This document shows positions 1-11,110 of a stretch of DNA of 64,000 nucleotides, piece after piece. The first letter of the stretch is position 1. Every line of letters starts with the position of its first letter. The position numbers and the translations under genes were made by a program. The notes under the pieces are model-generated. The model did no database searches. It worked only from the letters and a program-made list of their open reading frames with translations, and was not told the origin of the DNA. This DNA is from Pteria penguin (lineage: Eukaryota > Mollusca > Bivalvia > Pterioida > Pteriidae): the NCBI GenBank assembly GCA_035048485.1, contig CM068581.1:61543393-61607392 (forward strand), written 5' to 3'.

Positions 1-338
1 GTCACTTCAAAGAGTGTTTTTGACAAAGATCTCATATCGCATAAATGTTTCAATGATAGCATTAAAGACCAAAAATGTAAATTTTGCTGAACTTTTACCG
101 TTAATAGAATATTGATAGCTGTTCATATCTAATACGTCTTTGTAATAATAGAATATGTTTCCGGCATACGAGAGATATGAAAATTTCCTCTCTAGCATAT
201 GCATAACTATAACATTCGTTTCGAGTGATACTGAATAAAAATTTGGGTTCGGAAAGACGTGTGTAGTATAAGAAAATTTGATTTGTTTATGGTTGTGTCT
301 TTATTTTTCCGAATGTGCTATTACTTGACGGTAACAGC
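1..338. other. unannotated AT-rich sequence
   Basis: I see no gene, RNA or repeat here. The short reverse ORF near the start shows no recognisable domain. Confidence 0.4.
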
Positions 339-463
339 TCCCCCCCCCCCCTTTCGCCACATACTTAACAATAAAACTCCATATTTGGCACCAAAAATGG
401 CTTAGTAGTTTGGCTAATACACTTGTCCCCCCCCTTTTTTCGGAAATTCTGGATCCGCCACGG
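339..463 (-). mobile_element. hAT-like MITE, truncated copy (family CAGTGGCGGATCC)
   Basis: In reverse orientation this matches the complete copy at 13223-13370. It has the terminal GTGGCGGATCCAGAA, a G run, AGCCAAACTACT and GTGCCAAAT, then GGCGAAAGG and a second G run. The other terminal inverted repeat is missing and runs into unrelated sequence near 339. A further truncated copy lies at 48449-48557. Confidence 0.7.
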
Positions 464-829
464 TTATTGCCCTATGTTATGAACCAATCCGTTTCAATTC
501 TATTTTTATTTCTATTATAATTGACCGTACTCCGACAAGTTGTTGGATTATTCTAATCCTGTACCTGCCCGGAACTGCCATAAGAGGTAATTAGATAGGG
601 TAAAGACATAGAAAGATGCTGGTAAAATTTATATCTTAAAATAGATATAAAGCACATTTTAGATTTACTTTATGTCCTTTTCTCGCTTTTCTCGGAATTT
701 GACATTCGAACACATGTATATACACTGACGCTATGTCACTAAAATTACAATGCTCAAAACACACAGACGATTTCAACATTGAATATGTGACACAAATGTA
801 GACTAGTAGGCTAATCATAAAAACAATTT
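464..829. other. unannotated
   Basis: AT-rich sequence with no supported gene. The 60-residue reverse ORF lacks any recognisable motif. Confidence 0.4.
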
Positions 830-1315
830 ACAGCCACCAACCATAAGAACAAATTAGTCAGAAACCATAAGAAAACATAGGAGCCACCAGCCATAAGGAC
901 AAATTACTGCCACTAACTATAACAAAACATCACAGCCACCAACCAGAAAAAGAAATCACATCCACCAACCATAAGGACAAATAACAGTTACCAATCATAA
1001 GAATAAATCAGAGCCACCAACCACAAGAACAAATCAGAGCCACCGGCCATACGGACAAATCGGAGCCACCAGCCATAAGGACAAATCACAGCCACCAGCC
1101 ATAAGGACAAATCACAGCCACCAACCTTATAATAAGAACAAATCGAAGCCACCAGTCATAAGAACAAATCACAGCCACCAACCATAATAACAAAACACAG
1201 CCACCAACCATAAGGACAAATCACAGCCACCAGCCTTAAGGACAAATCGGAGCCACCAGCCATAAGGACAAATCACAACCATCAGCCACAAGAACAAGTC
1301 ACAAGTCACAACCAC
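830..1315. repeat. 26-bp degenerate minisatellite
   Basis: About 18 imperfect copies of a unit like GCCACCAGCCATAAGGACAA plus ATCACA. The period is exactly 26 bp in the best-preserved part (1086 to 1112). Units vary at CCAACC/CCAGCC and ATCACA/ATCGGA. A few units have gained or lost bases. Confidence 0.9.
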
Positions 1316-1743
1316 AAAACATATGAACAAGTCAAATTCACTATGGGAAACTTTTTATGTACTACAAACGGTAGCCATTCCTTGTATTTTCAAAGCATTA
1401 TTTCGTAAACGAGAAACGAGACTTTCGAAGCCTCTGAATCGTAAATGGTAAATTAATCTTTGTGAATACTATAATGATTTTTTCATGTACGCAATAGAAA
1501 ATGCAGTATGTCAATGTTGTGTGGTGCGTCTAGTGTGCCGGTATCCGTCTGTGTGCTCTTCACTTTCGCTGTCAACCTGTACCGCCAAATACATGTAGCA
1601 ATTGCGAAAAGGAGAGATGAATGCGTTAGCCTGTTTCTCCTAGTACACAACCTCCCCACAACAAGTCCTACGTAATGTCTCTATGTGGCGACACATGGTA
1701 ACGGGACACCGTACGGTCCCAGGGTGAACTACGGGGACGATGG
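1316..1743. other. unannotated
   Basis: No gene or clear repeat seen. Confidence 0.4.
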
Positions 1744-2217
1744 CAGTGGCGTAGCTAGGCTAAGAATAATTATGAATATTATAAATGAAATTTTATAAAT
1801 TGTATGCTTTTAAAGTTGAAGGGGACATATGCGAACGTCGTTTGCGCGTGTATGTCAGGGAAGTCCGGAGCATGCGCGTGTATGTCAGGGAAGTCCGGAG
1901 CATGCGCGTGTATGTCTGGGAAGTCCGGAGCATCCCCGCTCAGAAAATTTTTTGAAATTTTGGAGGGCACCAGAAGCCATTTTCTGGCATTTAGACCCTG
2001 AAGTATAGAATTAAAATAATCCATGATAAAATGCTTTATTCTTTTAAAATGTGAATACGTTGTCTTCTACATTTTCAGTAATTATTTGGGTTGGATTTTA
2101 AACCATTTCACAATGACAACACCTAACCTTTGTTGAAACAATGTATGTGGAAGTCTTTGTCACTTATCTGAATCCAAAATGTTTGAGCATTAACGCATAT
2201 AAGTAGCTGCGCCACTG
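1744..2217. mobile_element. hAT-like non-autonomous element with internal triplication
   Basis: The left end CAGTGGCGTAGCTAGG at 1744 is mirrored by AGTAGCTGCGCCACTG ending at 2217, a terminal inverted repeat matching at about 13 of 16 positions. CAGTGGCG ends are typical of hAT elements. The flanking duplication is poor (GATGG against GATAG). It encodes no transposase. A 30-bp unit is repeated three times inside (1844-1933). Confidence 0.6.
1844..1933. repeat. 30-bp unit repeated three times
   Basis: Three nearly identical 30-bp units beginning GCGCGTGTATGTC and ending GTCCGGAGCAT; the third has one change (TCTGG for TCAGG). As 30 is a multiple of 3, both strands stay open through the array (CMSGKSGACA on plus, DFPDIHAHAP on minus). 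I take this as an artefact, not a coding signal. Confidence 0.9.
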
Positions 2218-2512
2218 GATAGGTAGGTGGGATTCGATAGCCTTGGCCTGCAGCTCTTCTACGATAAGGGAACTCTGACTGTAACACTCGGTTTGGGGGA
2301 TAACCATTTGCTATCCGAGGCAAACCTCACTGATTCTACGGGTTGAAGGTAAGACATAGGGGTTTAATGCCCCTTTCCTGTAAAACATTCTTTTAAAGAA
2401 ACTGCAAACCCTAAATTATTTGCATTTATTATGCCTGGAGAGAACTAAGTTAAGACACCGTTTGTATATCGAGGTTAAGAAATAAGTGTAACATATTAAA
2501 AGCTTACTTATT
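2218..2512. other. unannotated
   Basis: No supported feature; the short reverse ORF has no domain. Confidence 0.35.
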
Positions 2513-3310
2513 ATGCCTCTTCGAAGAAAGAGGGGCGTATTGTTTTGCTGCTGTAAGTCGGTCTGTCGGCCGGTCGGTCCATTTACAGTTTTCGCTCATT
2601 AACACTGGAACAAATAAAGATATTGAATTGATATTTGGTATACAGATACATTTCAAGGATATCCAGGTCAAGTTCAAACTTGGTTATTGTTCAATAATTT
2701 TTTGTCATAGTTATCCCCTTTGGACTTAGGAAATTTCCTAAAAAGCAGTAGTTTCCGCTCATTATCTCAGGAACGAATAAAGATATTGAATTGATATTTT
2801 GCATACAGTTACATATCAAGGTCAAATTCAAATCTGGTTATGGTTCAATAATTTTTGTCAGAGTTATTTGCCTTGGACTTAGGAAATTTCTTAAAATTAG
2901 CAGTTTCCGCACATCTTTGGAACCAATAAAGATATTGAATTTATATTTGATATACTGATACATCTAAGGGATATTTAGGTCAGGTTCAAATTTGGTTTTG
3001 GTTTGATAATTTTTATTAGAGTTATTCCCCTTGGGCTTCTTCTCTTCATTTTCTCAGGAACAACTAGATATATTGAATTGATATTTGGTATACAGATACA
3101 TCTTAAAGATATCTAAGTCAAGTTAATAAGTTATATATCAAACATGGTTCAATTAAATTTGTCAGAGTTATCCCCTTTGGACTTTGAAAATTTCTTAAAA
3201 TATGCAGTTTCATATCATTATCTCAGGAACTGATAAAGATATTGAATTGATGCTTGGTTTAAAGATACATAATGAAGACATGAGGTCAAGTTTTATTATG
3301 CACAGTGATG
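2513..3310. repeat. degenerate ~150-bp tandem repeat element
   Basis: The phrase AAAGATATTGAATTGATATT recurs at about 2617, 2780, 2929, 3067 and 3236 (spacings 163, 149, 138, 169). It is followed by GGTATACAGATACAT, a GGTCAAGTT stretch and TTATCCCCTTTGGACTTAGG. The element seems to open with GCCTCTTCGAAGAAAGAGG at 2515, a small hairpin. It is non-coding, and its class is not recognised. Confidence 0.7.
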
Positions 3311-3590
3311 AAAACTTTTGAATGGAAAATTTTTGTTTGTGGGTGATTATGAGGAGTAGATGACCTCTAATGTGGTCATGTGAGTCATGCCCACGTTACA
3401 AAAATAACCAAAAGGGGGGATGGGCGCCTTGCAGTTGCACTCACCCATGTAAAGATTATTTCCATTTTATGCCGAAGTGTTCTAACTACATGTATAATGC
3501 CCTAACAATAAACTAATTTACATCTATGGCTCAATATCGACCTTTCAATGTTGATAAATTATTGTCTGGTGACATATCATTAAGCAGTGT
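3311..3590. other. unannotated
   Basis: Nothing recognised. Confidence 0.3.
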
Positions 3591-3666
3591 CTTCTTCTTC
3601 TTTTTCTTCTCTTCTTCTTCTTCTTCTTCTTCTTTTTCTTCTTCTTCTTCTTCTTCTTCTTCTTCA
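3591..3666. repeat. (TTC)n microsatellite
   Basis: About 25 TTC/TCT triplets with a few T insertions. The serine-rich ORF through it is low complexity. Confidence 0.95.
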
Positions 3667-4385
3667 TTCTATGCAATATCTATCCATTCAATAGATAATT
3701 CAAACGCGTACCACCATCTGTGGTTATAGAATTCCTATTGTAATTCTAGGGATGTGTGGCACCATTAATATTTTAATACTTTATGCCCGATCCCATTTCA
3801 TGAAATGAAATAAAAACGGACGAAGAGTATTATAAACAAGGAAAACGTTATTTGTGCATGTGCATGTACTACAAAGGTCGCAATAATGCAATAATTAAGA
3901 AGAAAGGGGTTTGTTTGCATCTGCTTACATGAGTTTTAACTGTGCTCTAAAGTCGTAATTCATAACTTGAAAGAATGATAAAAATACGAATACAAAATAC
4001 GCAACTATGGCTTTGTTAATTTCATCTCTTTCACTAATGAAGTAATTTATTTCTTACACATTGCCTCATCATTAGTCAATGCAGAATGCAGAAAATGTAA
4101 GTTTTAAACGCAATTGGCCATGCTATGTGCGAACACATGCGCGTTTAGGGGTCATAAACTACGCAGTATATGCCGTTTCTCTCTTCCTTTGAAATCTGGA
4201 AACGTAATTGACATCACCCATTGTAAACACATTATTCTCTACATCAAAGACGGGAAAACTTTAGTGGAAGAAGGACAACTCTTGGAACGGAGACATAACA
4301 GAACAGAAAAAAGTAAATGAATAACAAATAGCGCAACCCCCCAATCAGACCGAAAACGACTAATCAGATGAAAACGAAATTATTC
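3667..4385. other. unannotated
   Basis: No gene or repeat supported. The 68-residue ORF at 4114-4320 has no recognisable domain. Confidence 0.35.
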
Positions 4386-4520
4386 AATTTTTAACAAAAG
4401 CCAAACAACCCCCCCAACCAAAAAAAAAAAAAAAAAAAAAAAAACAACAACAAACAAAGCAAAAATAAAAAAAGAAAAAGAAAAGAAAAGCACACACACA
4501 CACATACACACACAAACAAA
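4386..4520. repeat. A-rich and CA low-complexity tract
   Basis: A run of A from about 4419, then AAC/AAAC and (CA)n-like repeats. Confidence 0.9.
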
Positions 4521-4935
4521 CAAAACCAATCACATGTAATTAGTCATACTGAAGTTTAGTCCCTTGATCTTTTATACACTAATAGAAAGGGGTGAGTGAG
4601 GCGACGTCAATGCCCAATAACACAGAAGAGTAGATATTAGACAATGCAGGAAACATTAGATTAGGAATGAGTGAGTGCCCCATCCTGATCTTACCCTGAA
4701 GGCAGGATTGGATATAGTCGTAAAAACATATAACATAAGCGTATTAATTGTGAAAACTATATACACATCTCAATAGTAAAATAATAATCAATGTCAAACC
4801 TGTAAAAGTCTTACAACCAGCCGAGGACAGTCATATATAGGGGAGTATTGTCTAACGGATACGTTGTACATAATATTTAATTCTAGTATTGAATACACAT
4901 AGGATATATACTAAATGGATTTCATTGGTTACAAA
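4521..4935. other. unannotated
   Basis: Nothing recognised before the minisatellite. Confidence 0.35.
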
Positions 4936-6185
4936 TGGGGAAGAGGGGATGCCTGTGGAGGACATATGCGAAATCTATATAGTATGTTACTACTGGGGGA
5001 AGTGTAGATGCCTGTGGGTGACATATGCTAAATCTTTATAGTATGTAACTACTGGGGAAAGGGTGCCTATGGAGGACATATGTTAAATCTATATGGTATG
5101 TTGCAACTGGGGAAGTGGGGATGTCTGTGGATGACACATATGCTAAATCTATATAGTATATTACTACTGGGGAAGTGGGGATGTCTGTGGATGACACAAA
5201 TGCTAAATCTATATAGTATGTTACTACTGGGGAAGTGGAGATCTCTGTGGATGACATATGCTAAATCTATATAGTATGTTACTACTGGGGAAGTGGGGAT
5301 GTCTGTGGATGACACATATGCTAAATCTATATAGTATGTTACTACTGGGGAAGTGGGGATGTCTGTGGATGACACATATGCTAAATCTATATAGTATGTT
5401 GCAACTGGGGAAGTGGAGATGTCTGTGGATGACATATATGCTAAATCTATATAGTATGTTGCAACTGGGGAAGTGTAGATGTCTGTGGATGACATATATG
5501 CTAAATCTATATAGTATGATACTACTGGGGAAGTGTAGATGTCTGTGGATGACATATATGCTAAATCTATATAGTATGTTGCAACTGGGGAAGTGTAGAT
5601 GTCTGTGGATGACATATATGCTAAATCTATATAGTATGTTACTACTGTGGAAGTGGAGATGTCTGTGGATGACACATATGCTAAATCTTTATAGTATGCT
5701 GCAACTGGGGAAGTGGAGATGTCTGTGGATGACATATATGCTAAATTTATATAGTATGTTGCAACTGGGGAAGTGTAGATGTCTGTGGATGACATATATG
5801 CTAAATCTATATAGTATGTTACTACTGAGGAAGTGGGGATGTCTGTGGATGACACATATGCTAAATCTTTATAGTATGCTGCAACTGGGGAAGTGTAGAT
5901 GTCTGTGGATGACATATATGCTAAATCTATAAAGTATGTTGCGACTGGGGAAGTGTAGATGTCTGTGGATGACATATATGCTAAATCTATATAGTATGTG
6001 ACTACTGGGGAAGTGGAGATGTCTGTGGATGACATATATGCTAAATCTGTATAGTATGTTGCAACTGGGGAAGTGTAGATGTCTGTGGATGACATATATT
6101 AAATCTATATAGTATGTTACTACTCGGGAAGGTGGGAATATCTCTGGATGACATATGCTAAATCTATGTAGTATATTACTACTGT
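4936..6185. repeat. 60-bp minisatellite, left block
   Basis: About 21 tandem copies of a 60-bp unit containing GCTAAATCTATATAGTATGT and GATGTCTGTGGATGACA. Most units are exactly 60 bp, so open frames run for hundreds of codons on both strands (MLNLYSMLLLGKWGCLWMTH on plus, YYIDLAYMSSTDIYTSPVAT on minus). Neither resembles a known protein, and the frames break at array edges. The array resumes at 8826 beyond an inserted LINE. Confidence 0.95.
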
Positions 6186-6339
6186 GGGAGGTTTTAGTTT
6201 AAACATATTTTATTTCATTAGATGTCATGGGATTGGACATAAGTTATTACATTATTTGTGCCCTCTCCCTACAATTACAACACAATTATAAAGCCACAAA
6301 TGGCGGAATAAGAACTTTGTACAAAAACAGACTGTTGCC

Positions 6340-7150
6340 TATCAGACAAGTGATTTTTTAGAAGAGAGAGGATATTCCCAGAAACCGCATATGCTTGAAG
6401 TTTTATTAAAAGCCCCGCGTGCCAAACCTTATCAAATGCCGTTGTTACATTGCAAAATACAAAACATGACTGTATTTTTCTTATTTTCCCTATTCATGCA
6501 AATATTGTGATAAATTTCTATCAGTTGATATACAGTGGAATTGTTGGACAGGAATCCAGATTGAAGATGATATAACAAACTGTTATCAAGCATATAATTA
6601 TGAAGATGTTTATGAATAAGCCTTTCAAATACTTTACCTACAGTACTTAACAGCGCCTTAGGCCTGTAATTACATGCATATGGCTGATGCATATCACCTT
6701 TTTTAAAAAAGAGCCATATCTCTTGCTTTTTTTCCAAAGAGTTGGAAAGACTGATTGGTTCAAACACATTTTAAATAAAATATATAAGGGTACACTAACC
6801 GAAAAAGTAGTATTTTTTAACATCTGATGGCTTATTTCATCAAGCCCAATTGTCTTATTTAATTTAAGGGACATAAGTACGTCAATAATATCATCTTGTG
6901 AGATATTAATATTACTAATAGTATGATCGGTTCTACCGGGAAAATCAGGAATTTCAAAATCACTATCTTTTATGGTTGAAATATCAGCAAAATATTCATT
7001 TAGCTACTCCGCTTTTCCCTTATCATCAACTTTTTCTGTACCCGATGAATTTATTAATGGAGGGATAGAATTAACGGTTCCGGAAGATTTTGTTATTGTT
7101 TTAACTAATTTCCAAAAGTCTTGATTGTTATTGTTAGCGAACTGGTCAAC
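6340..7150 (-). pseudogene. LINE reverse transcriptase, N-terminal half, broken
   Basis: Minus-strand reading recovers a linker with DFWKLVKTITKSSG, then LNKTIGLDEISHQML, LYILFKMCLNQSVFP and, in another frame, FKKGD..YACNYRPKALLSTVGKVFERLI and LLYHLQSGFLSNNST. After a further frame break near 6432 comes FDKVWHAGLLIKLQAYAV. These are the early blocks of LINE reverse transcriptases. The sequence then goes straight to 3' untranslated sequence near 6300, so the catalytic Y-x-D-D block is missing. At least two in-frame stops and two frameshifts are present, so this copy cannot make an active enzyme. Confidence 0.85.
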
Positions 7151-7255
7151 TAAACCATACATATCCATAAAGTAAGATTCTCGAGCAAACTTTTCATATT
7201 GTTAAACGCGATTTCTTTGACGCTTGTAATTAATTAATACCGCCTCAGAAGATGG

Positions 7256-7610
7256 AAGTTTAGCCTTTTTTCTCAATCTCTCCCCTTTTTCTAATTTCCC
7301 TTCTAATTTCCGAATTAAACCAAGGTTTGTCACTAGACCTTACAGTAACCAGTTTTGTAGGTATATGTTTTCGAGCAATTTGAATATATTTTTGAGTAAA
7401 GGTTTCACAAGCTATTTCAATGTCATTATCTAATATAGTACCCCAATTTACTTTTGAGATTTCATTGGTAAAAGAAGAAAAATCAGCTTGTTTATACAAC
7501 CATATATTTCTCTTGAATGTTCTAGAAATTTTACACTTTACAAAAATCTCTACCTCAGTTGCATTATGATCCGAAATATTACGATCTATATCAAATGTCC
7601 CGCTTTTGAA
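7256..7610 (-). pseudogene. LINE endonuclease C-terminal end and linker
   Basis: Reading minus from 7610 gives FDIDRNISDHNATEVEIF, containing the S-D-H block that closes the catalytic core of LINE apurinic-type endonucleases. It is followed by NIWLYKQADFSSF, NWGTILDND, a KYIQIARKHIP stretch and KPWFNSEIRREIRKR. The preceding part of the domain lies beyond 8160, on the far side of an inserted AT-rich segment. The frame is open over 7260-7499. Confidence 0.8.
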
Positions 7611-8172
7611 AATTTAAGAATTAAATATTTGAAGAATTATTATTATAGAAGACCCTCCGTCTTCAAACTAATTCAACTTTTAAGTTCTGGTAATACCAAG
7701 AAACTTTGTAATTTTGGTAAATTTGAAAGAATGCTTTTAAAATGAGAAGCACTATAAGTTAAATTTCATAGCTATTATAAATATATTATACTATTATTAT
7801 ACTATTATATTATACATGTATTATATCTACTATATTCCATATAAGAAATGTATATAAGTTTATTGTGATATTTCTATGTATTGCGTTGACCTTGACATTA
7901 TATTATATTATTTGGTTGGATGGTTGATTGGTGTTTTACGTCGCTTTCAACAATATTTCAGTTATATCGCGACATGGAAGCAGGAGGTTACCAACCTCTT
8001 AAACCTAGTGGCGCAACCCGGGAATCGAACCCGGATCGTCGGCGCCGCAAGCCAAGCGCTTAACCACTACACCAAGCCTGCCCTATATTATATTATTGTT
8101 GAGTTTTACATATTGTACAATGTATATCTATAAGCTGTACAGCTTTTGATTTATAAACAATACAATACAATA
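7611..8172. mobile_element. AT-rich insertion inside the LINE endonuclease, carrying a SINE
   Basis: This segment separates the two halves of the LINE endonuclease. It is AT-rich, contains a SINE at 7912-8083, and its right end is an (ACAAT)-type tail near 8157-8172, as seen at the 3' ends of some LINEs. The exact edges are uncertain. Confidence 0.5.
7912..8083 (-). mobile_element. tRNA-derived SINE, family I, complete copy
   Basis: In minus orientation the head has an A box (TGGTGTAGTGG) and a B box (GGTTCGATTCC) in a tRNA-like layout. Then come GGTTGGTAACCTCC and a 3' domain with GTCGCGATATAACTG and GAAAGCGACGTAAAACACC. A 13-bp target duplication, TATATTATATTAT, flanks it at 7899-7911 and 8084-8096. 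Other copies lie at 37621, 42597 and 43145. The 3' domain resembles that of molluscan SINEs as far as I can recall. Confidence 0.9.
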
Positions 8173-8825
8173 CCTATACACAGACGAGAATCCAACCGAA
8201 CACTCTTGAATTTAAATCGGGTCAAGTAAGACGACCTCGTGTCGCCTATACGTTTAGGACCGTGAATAATATTAGTGAATTGATACTGGTTTATTAATTC
8301 AACAAATCGTGACTTATTTGTTAACAAATCAACATTGATGTCTCCGACAATGACAACGTTTGGATTATAATTTATCGCTTCTTCGATAGAATATTGAAGA
8401 CTATCCCAAAACTGGGTATTACTATTTGGAGATATGTATATAGTGCATAAAACAAAGGAATATGATGGAAATTTAACTTCAATCCAAACATTTTCACCGA
8501 ATTCAAATTCAAACTCTGTTAATCTGGAAATCATAAGATTTGTGGCTGTACATATAATTATCCCCCACCATGAACTGAACGATCTAGACGTGTGGGATTG
8601 GGATGAAAGCCTTCAATAAGTAAGTCTCTTGTTTTTACATTTTCATCTAAGTGAGACTCAGTTATACAAATAATGTCATAATCGGACGCTATGTCATCTA
8701 AGTATTCTACTTTGTGCCTTAGATTACGAATGTTAAGATGAAGGATTTTAATGAAAGTTTCAGGAGTTATGTTTTCAGGTCCAGGGTTTGGGTGTATATC
8801 CATACATACTAGTAATATTAACAAA
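8160..8825 (-). pseudogene. LINE 2A-like peptide plus endonuclease N-terminal part
   Basis: Minus-strand reading from about 8822 gives LLILLVC then MDIHPNPGP (codons for NPGP at 8777-8788). This is a 2A-like translational-recoding motif with His where the usual motif has Glu. Next are FIKILHLNIRNLRHKVEYL and DIICITESHLDE (with the metal-binding Glu), the start of an apurinic-type endonuclease. After a frame change near 8550 it continues with FVLCTIYISPNS and VIVGDINVDLL to about 8200. The open frame upstream of the 2A motif is minisatellite and not LINE sequence. The domain is cut by the insertion at 7611-8172. Confidence 0.85.
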
Positions 8826-9180
8826 GGGAGGTGGGGATATCTGTGGATGACATATGCGCTAAATCTATATAGTATGTTACTACTCGGGAAGGTGGGGATG
8901 TCTTTGGATGACATGTATGCTAAATCCATGTAGTATGTTACTATTGGGAAAATGGGGATGTCTGTGGATGACATATATGCTAAATCTATATAGTATGTTA
9001 CGACTGGGGAAGGTGGGGATGTCTGTGGATGACATGTGATAAATCCATATAGCATGTTACCACTGGGGAAGGTGGGGATGTCTTTGAGTGACACATGTAT
9101 ATGCTAAATCTATATTGTATGTTATTACTGAGGTAGTGGGTTTCTGTGGATGACTTATTTACTAATCTATATATTATATT
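8826..9180. repeat. 60-bp minisatellite, right block
   Basis: Five to six more diverged copies of the 4936-6185 unit (GGGGATGTCTGTGGATGACA and CTAAATCTATATAGTATGTT). They pick up the unit where the left block stops at the LINE insertion. Confidence 0.9.
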
Positions 9181-10004
9181 AAGTTCTTTATGCAAAATAC
9201 CGCTGACGATGCAGTCTTCCGGTATGCAAGAGTTATCTTTCTTTGAAAGGTAATATCGCTGCTAATTTATTCATTCGTATTATATAGATTTGCTATGTGC
9301 TTATTGTCCATGTTGAAATAATATATGTCGTTTAGACTAATATATACTTACGTTACATGTAGTTTTGCTATCGGAATCAGAAGAGAGATTACAAAGTATG
9401 TACCCATGGAATTTAACTGTAAATAGCGCGTGCGTTTAGCGAGGTTAAAAACAAACTAGAGTATATGAACTCAATGGTTAATTGGGTGGCCTGTTTAATA
9501 TAAAAAACGAAGCTTCATTTGCATTTCAAGTTTACTTTAATTCTTTTAATTTAACATTCAGGCTTAATATTCTGTTTATACAGGTGTCCTTAGTATTCTT
9601 TATTATGCAAACGAGATAAGATTATAGGCGCTGAGGAAGAACATACTCTTTTTGATACGTGAATTAGAAAGATTCCCTCTTACTATTACTTTCAAGTTGT
9701 AAGTCTATTGATATTGGTTGAAGTTAGAATGTGCATCTAACTGTATTGGTAAGGCTTGCTACATTGAAATATTTGAACAATACAACCACCCACCCTTTTT
9801 TTACATACTAATTGAACTGGGAAAAGTTTGATATTCATTTTAATTGACAGTCAAACTGTAGTATATCAGGGACATGCAACTGTAAAGTTTTTTTTTAAAT
9901 TGTACACGTAAATCGCGGTAAGAACTGGATTTTATATTTCTCAAGAAGAGAAAATATTTTCAGAATCTTGAGACACGGCTAATTTTTTTCATATTTACAG
10001 TTTG
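9181..10004. other. unannotated
   Basis: AT-rich with no supported feature. Confidence 0.35.
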
Positions 10005-11110
10005 TCACATGGTCTCATCCGAAGCAATGGAAGGGTACCAATACCGAGACACATGGTCTCATCCGAAGCAATGGAAGGATACTAATACTGAGACACATGC
10101 TCACATCCGAAGCAATGGAAGGATACCAATACTGAGACACATGGTCTCATCCGAAGCAATGGAAGGATACCAATACTGAGACACATGGTCTCATCCGAAG
10201 CAATGGAAGGATACCAATACTGAGACACATGGTCTCATCCAAAGCAATGGAAGGGTACCAATACTGAGACACATGGTCCCATACGAAGCAATGGAGGGGT
10301 ACCAATACTGAGACACATGGTCTCATCCGAAGCAATGGAAGGATACCAATACTGAGACACATGGTCTCATCCGAAGCAATGGAAGGGTACCAATACCGAG
10401 ACACATGGTCTCATCCGAAGCAATGGAAGGATACTAATACTGAGACACATGCTCACATCCGAAGCAATGGAAGGATACCAATACTGAGACACATGGTCTC
10501 ATCCGAAGCAATGGAAGGATACCAATACTGAGACACATGGTCTCATCCGAAGCAATGGAAGGGTACCAATACTGAGACACATGCTCACATCCGAAGCAAT
10601 GGAAGGATACCAATACTGAGACACATGCTCACATCCGAAGCAATGGAAGGATACCAATACTGAGACACATGGTCTCATCCGAAGCAATGGAAGGATACCA
10701 ATACTGAGACACATGGTCTCATCCGAAGCAATGGAAGGATACCAATACCGAGACACATGGTCTCATCCGAAGCAATGGAAGGATACCAATACTGAGACAC
10801 ATGGTCTCATCCGAAGCAATGGAAGGATACCAATACTGAGACACATGGTCTCATCCGAAGCAATGGAAGGGTACCAATACTGAGACACATGGTCTCATCC
10901 GAAGCAATGGAAGGATACCAATACTGAGACACATGGTCTCATCCGAAGCAATGGAAGGGTACCAATACTGAGACACATGGTCTCATCCGAAGCAATGGAA
11001 GGATACCAATACTGAGACACATGGTCTCATCCGAAGCAATGGAAGGGTACTAATACTGAGACACATGGTCTCATCCGAAGCAATGGAGGGGTACCAATAC
11101 CGAGACAAAT
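10005..11110. repeat. 44-bp minisatellite
   Basis: About 25 copies of a 44-bp unit beginning GGTCTCATCCGAAGCAATGG and continuing with AAGGATACCAATACTGAGAC. Variants include ATGCTCACATCC for ATGGTCTCATCC, GGGTACC for GGATACC, and ACCGAG for ACTGAG. Each unit junction forms a dyad, GAGAC-ACATG-GTCTC. A run of diagnostic variants at 10021 recurs at 10373, exactly 352 bp (8 units) later. Confidence 0.95.

Larger units (their letters stand above)
6186..8832 (-). mobile_element. decayed LINE (non-LTR retrotransposon) inserted in the minisatellite
   Basis: Minus-strand element with its 5' end near 8826 and 3' end near 6190. GGGAGGT is present at both edges (6186-6192 and 8826-8832) and the same 60-bp array lies on both sides, so I read this as an insertion with a 7-bp target duplication. 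In order it holds a 2A-like peptide, an apurinic-type endonuclease split by another insertion, a linker (PWFNSEIRRE) and the N-terminal part of a reverse transcriptase, then AT-rich 3' untranslated sequence. Stops and frame changes are frequent and the catalytic part of the reverse transcriptase is absent. The clade is uncertain; it looks CR1/L2/Jockey-like. Confidence 0.85.

Noticed and set aside
5067..6095. 342-codon minus ORF and 224-codon plus ORF in the 60-bp array
   Set aside because: A repeat length divisible by three keeps frames open on both strands. No domain is seen and the frames end at array edges.
4936..11110. Tandem arrays resembling a CRISPR array
   Set aside because: Units are contiguous 60-bp and 44-bp repeats with no unique spacers, in eukaryotic DNA.
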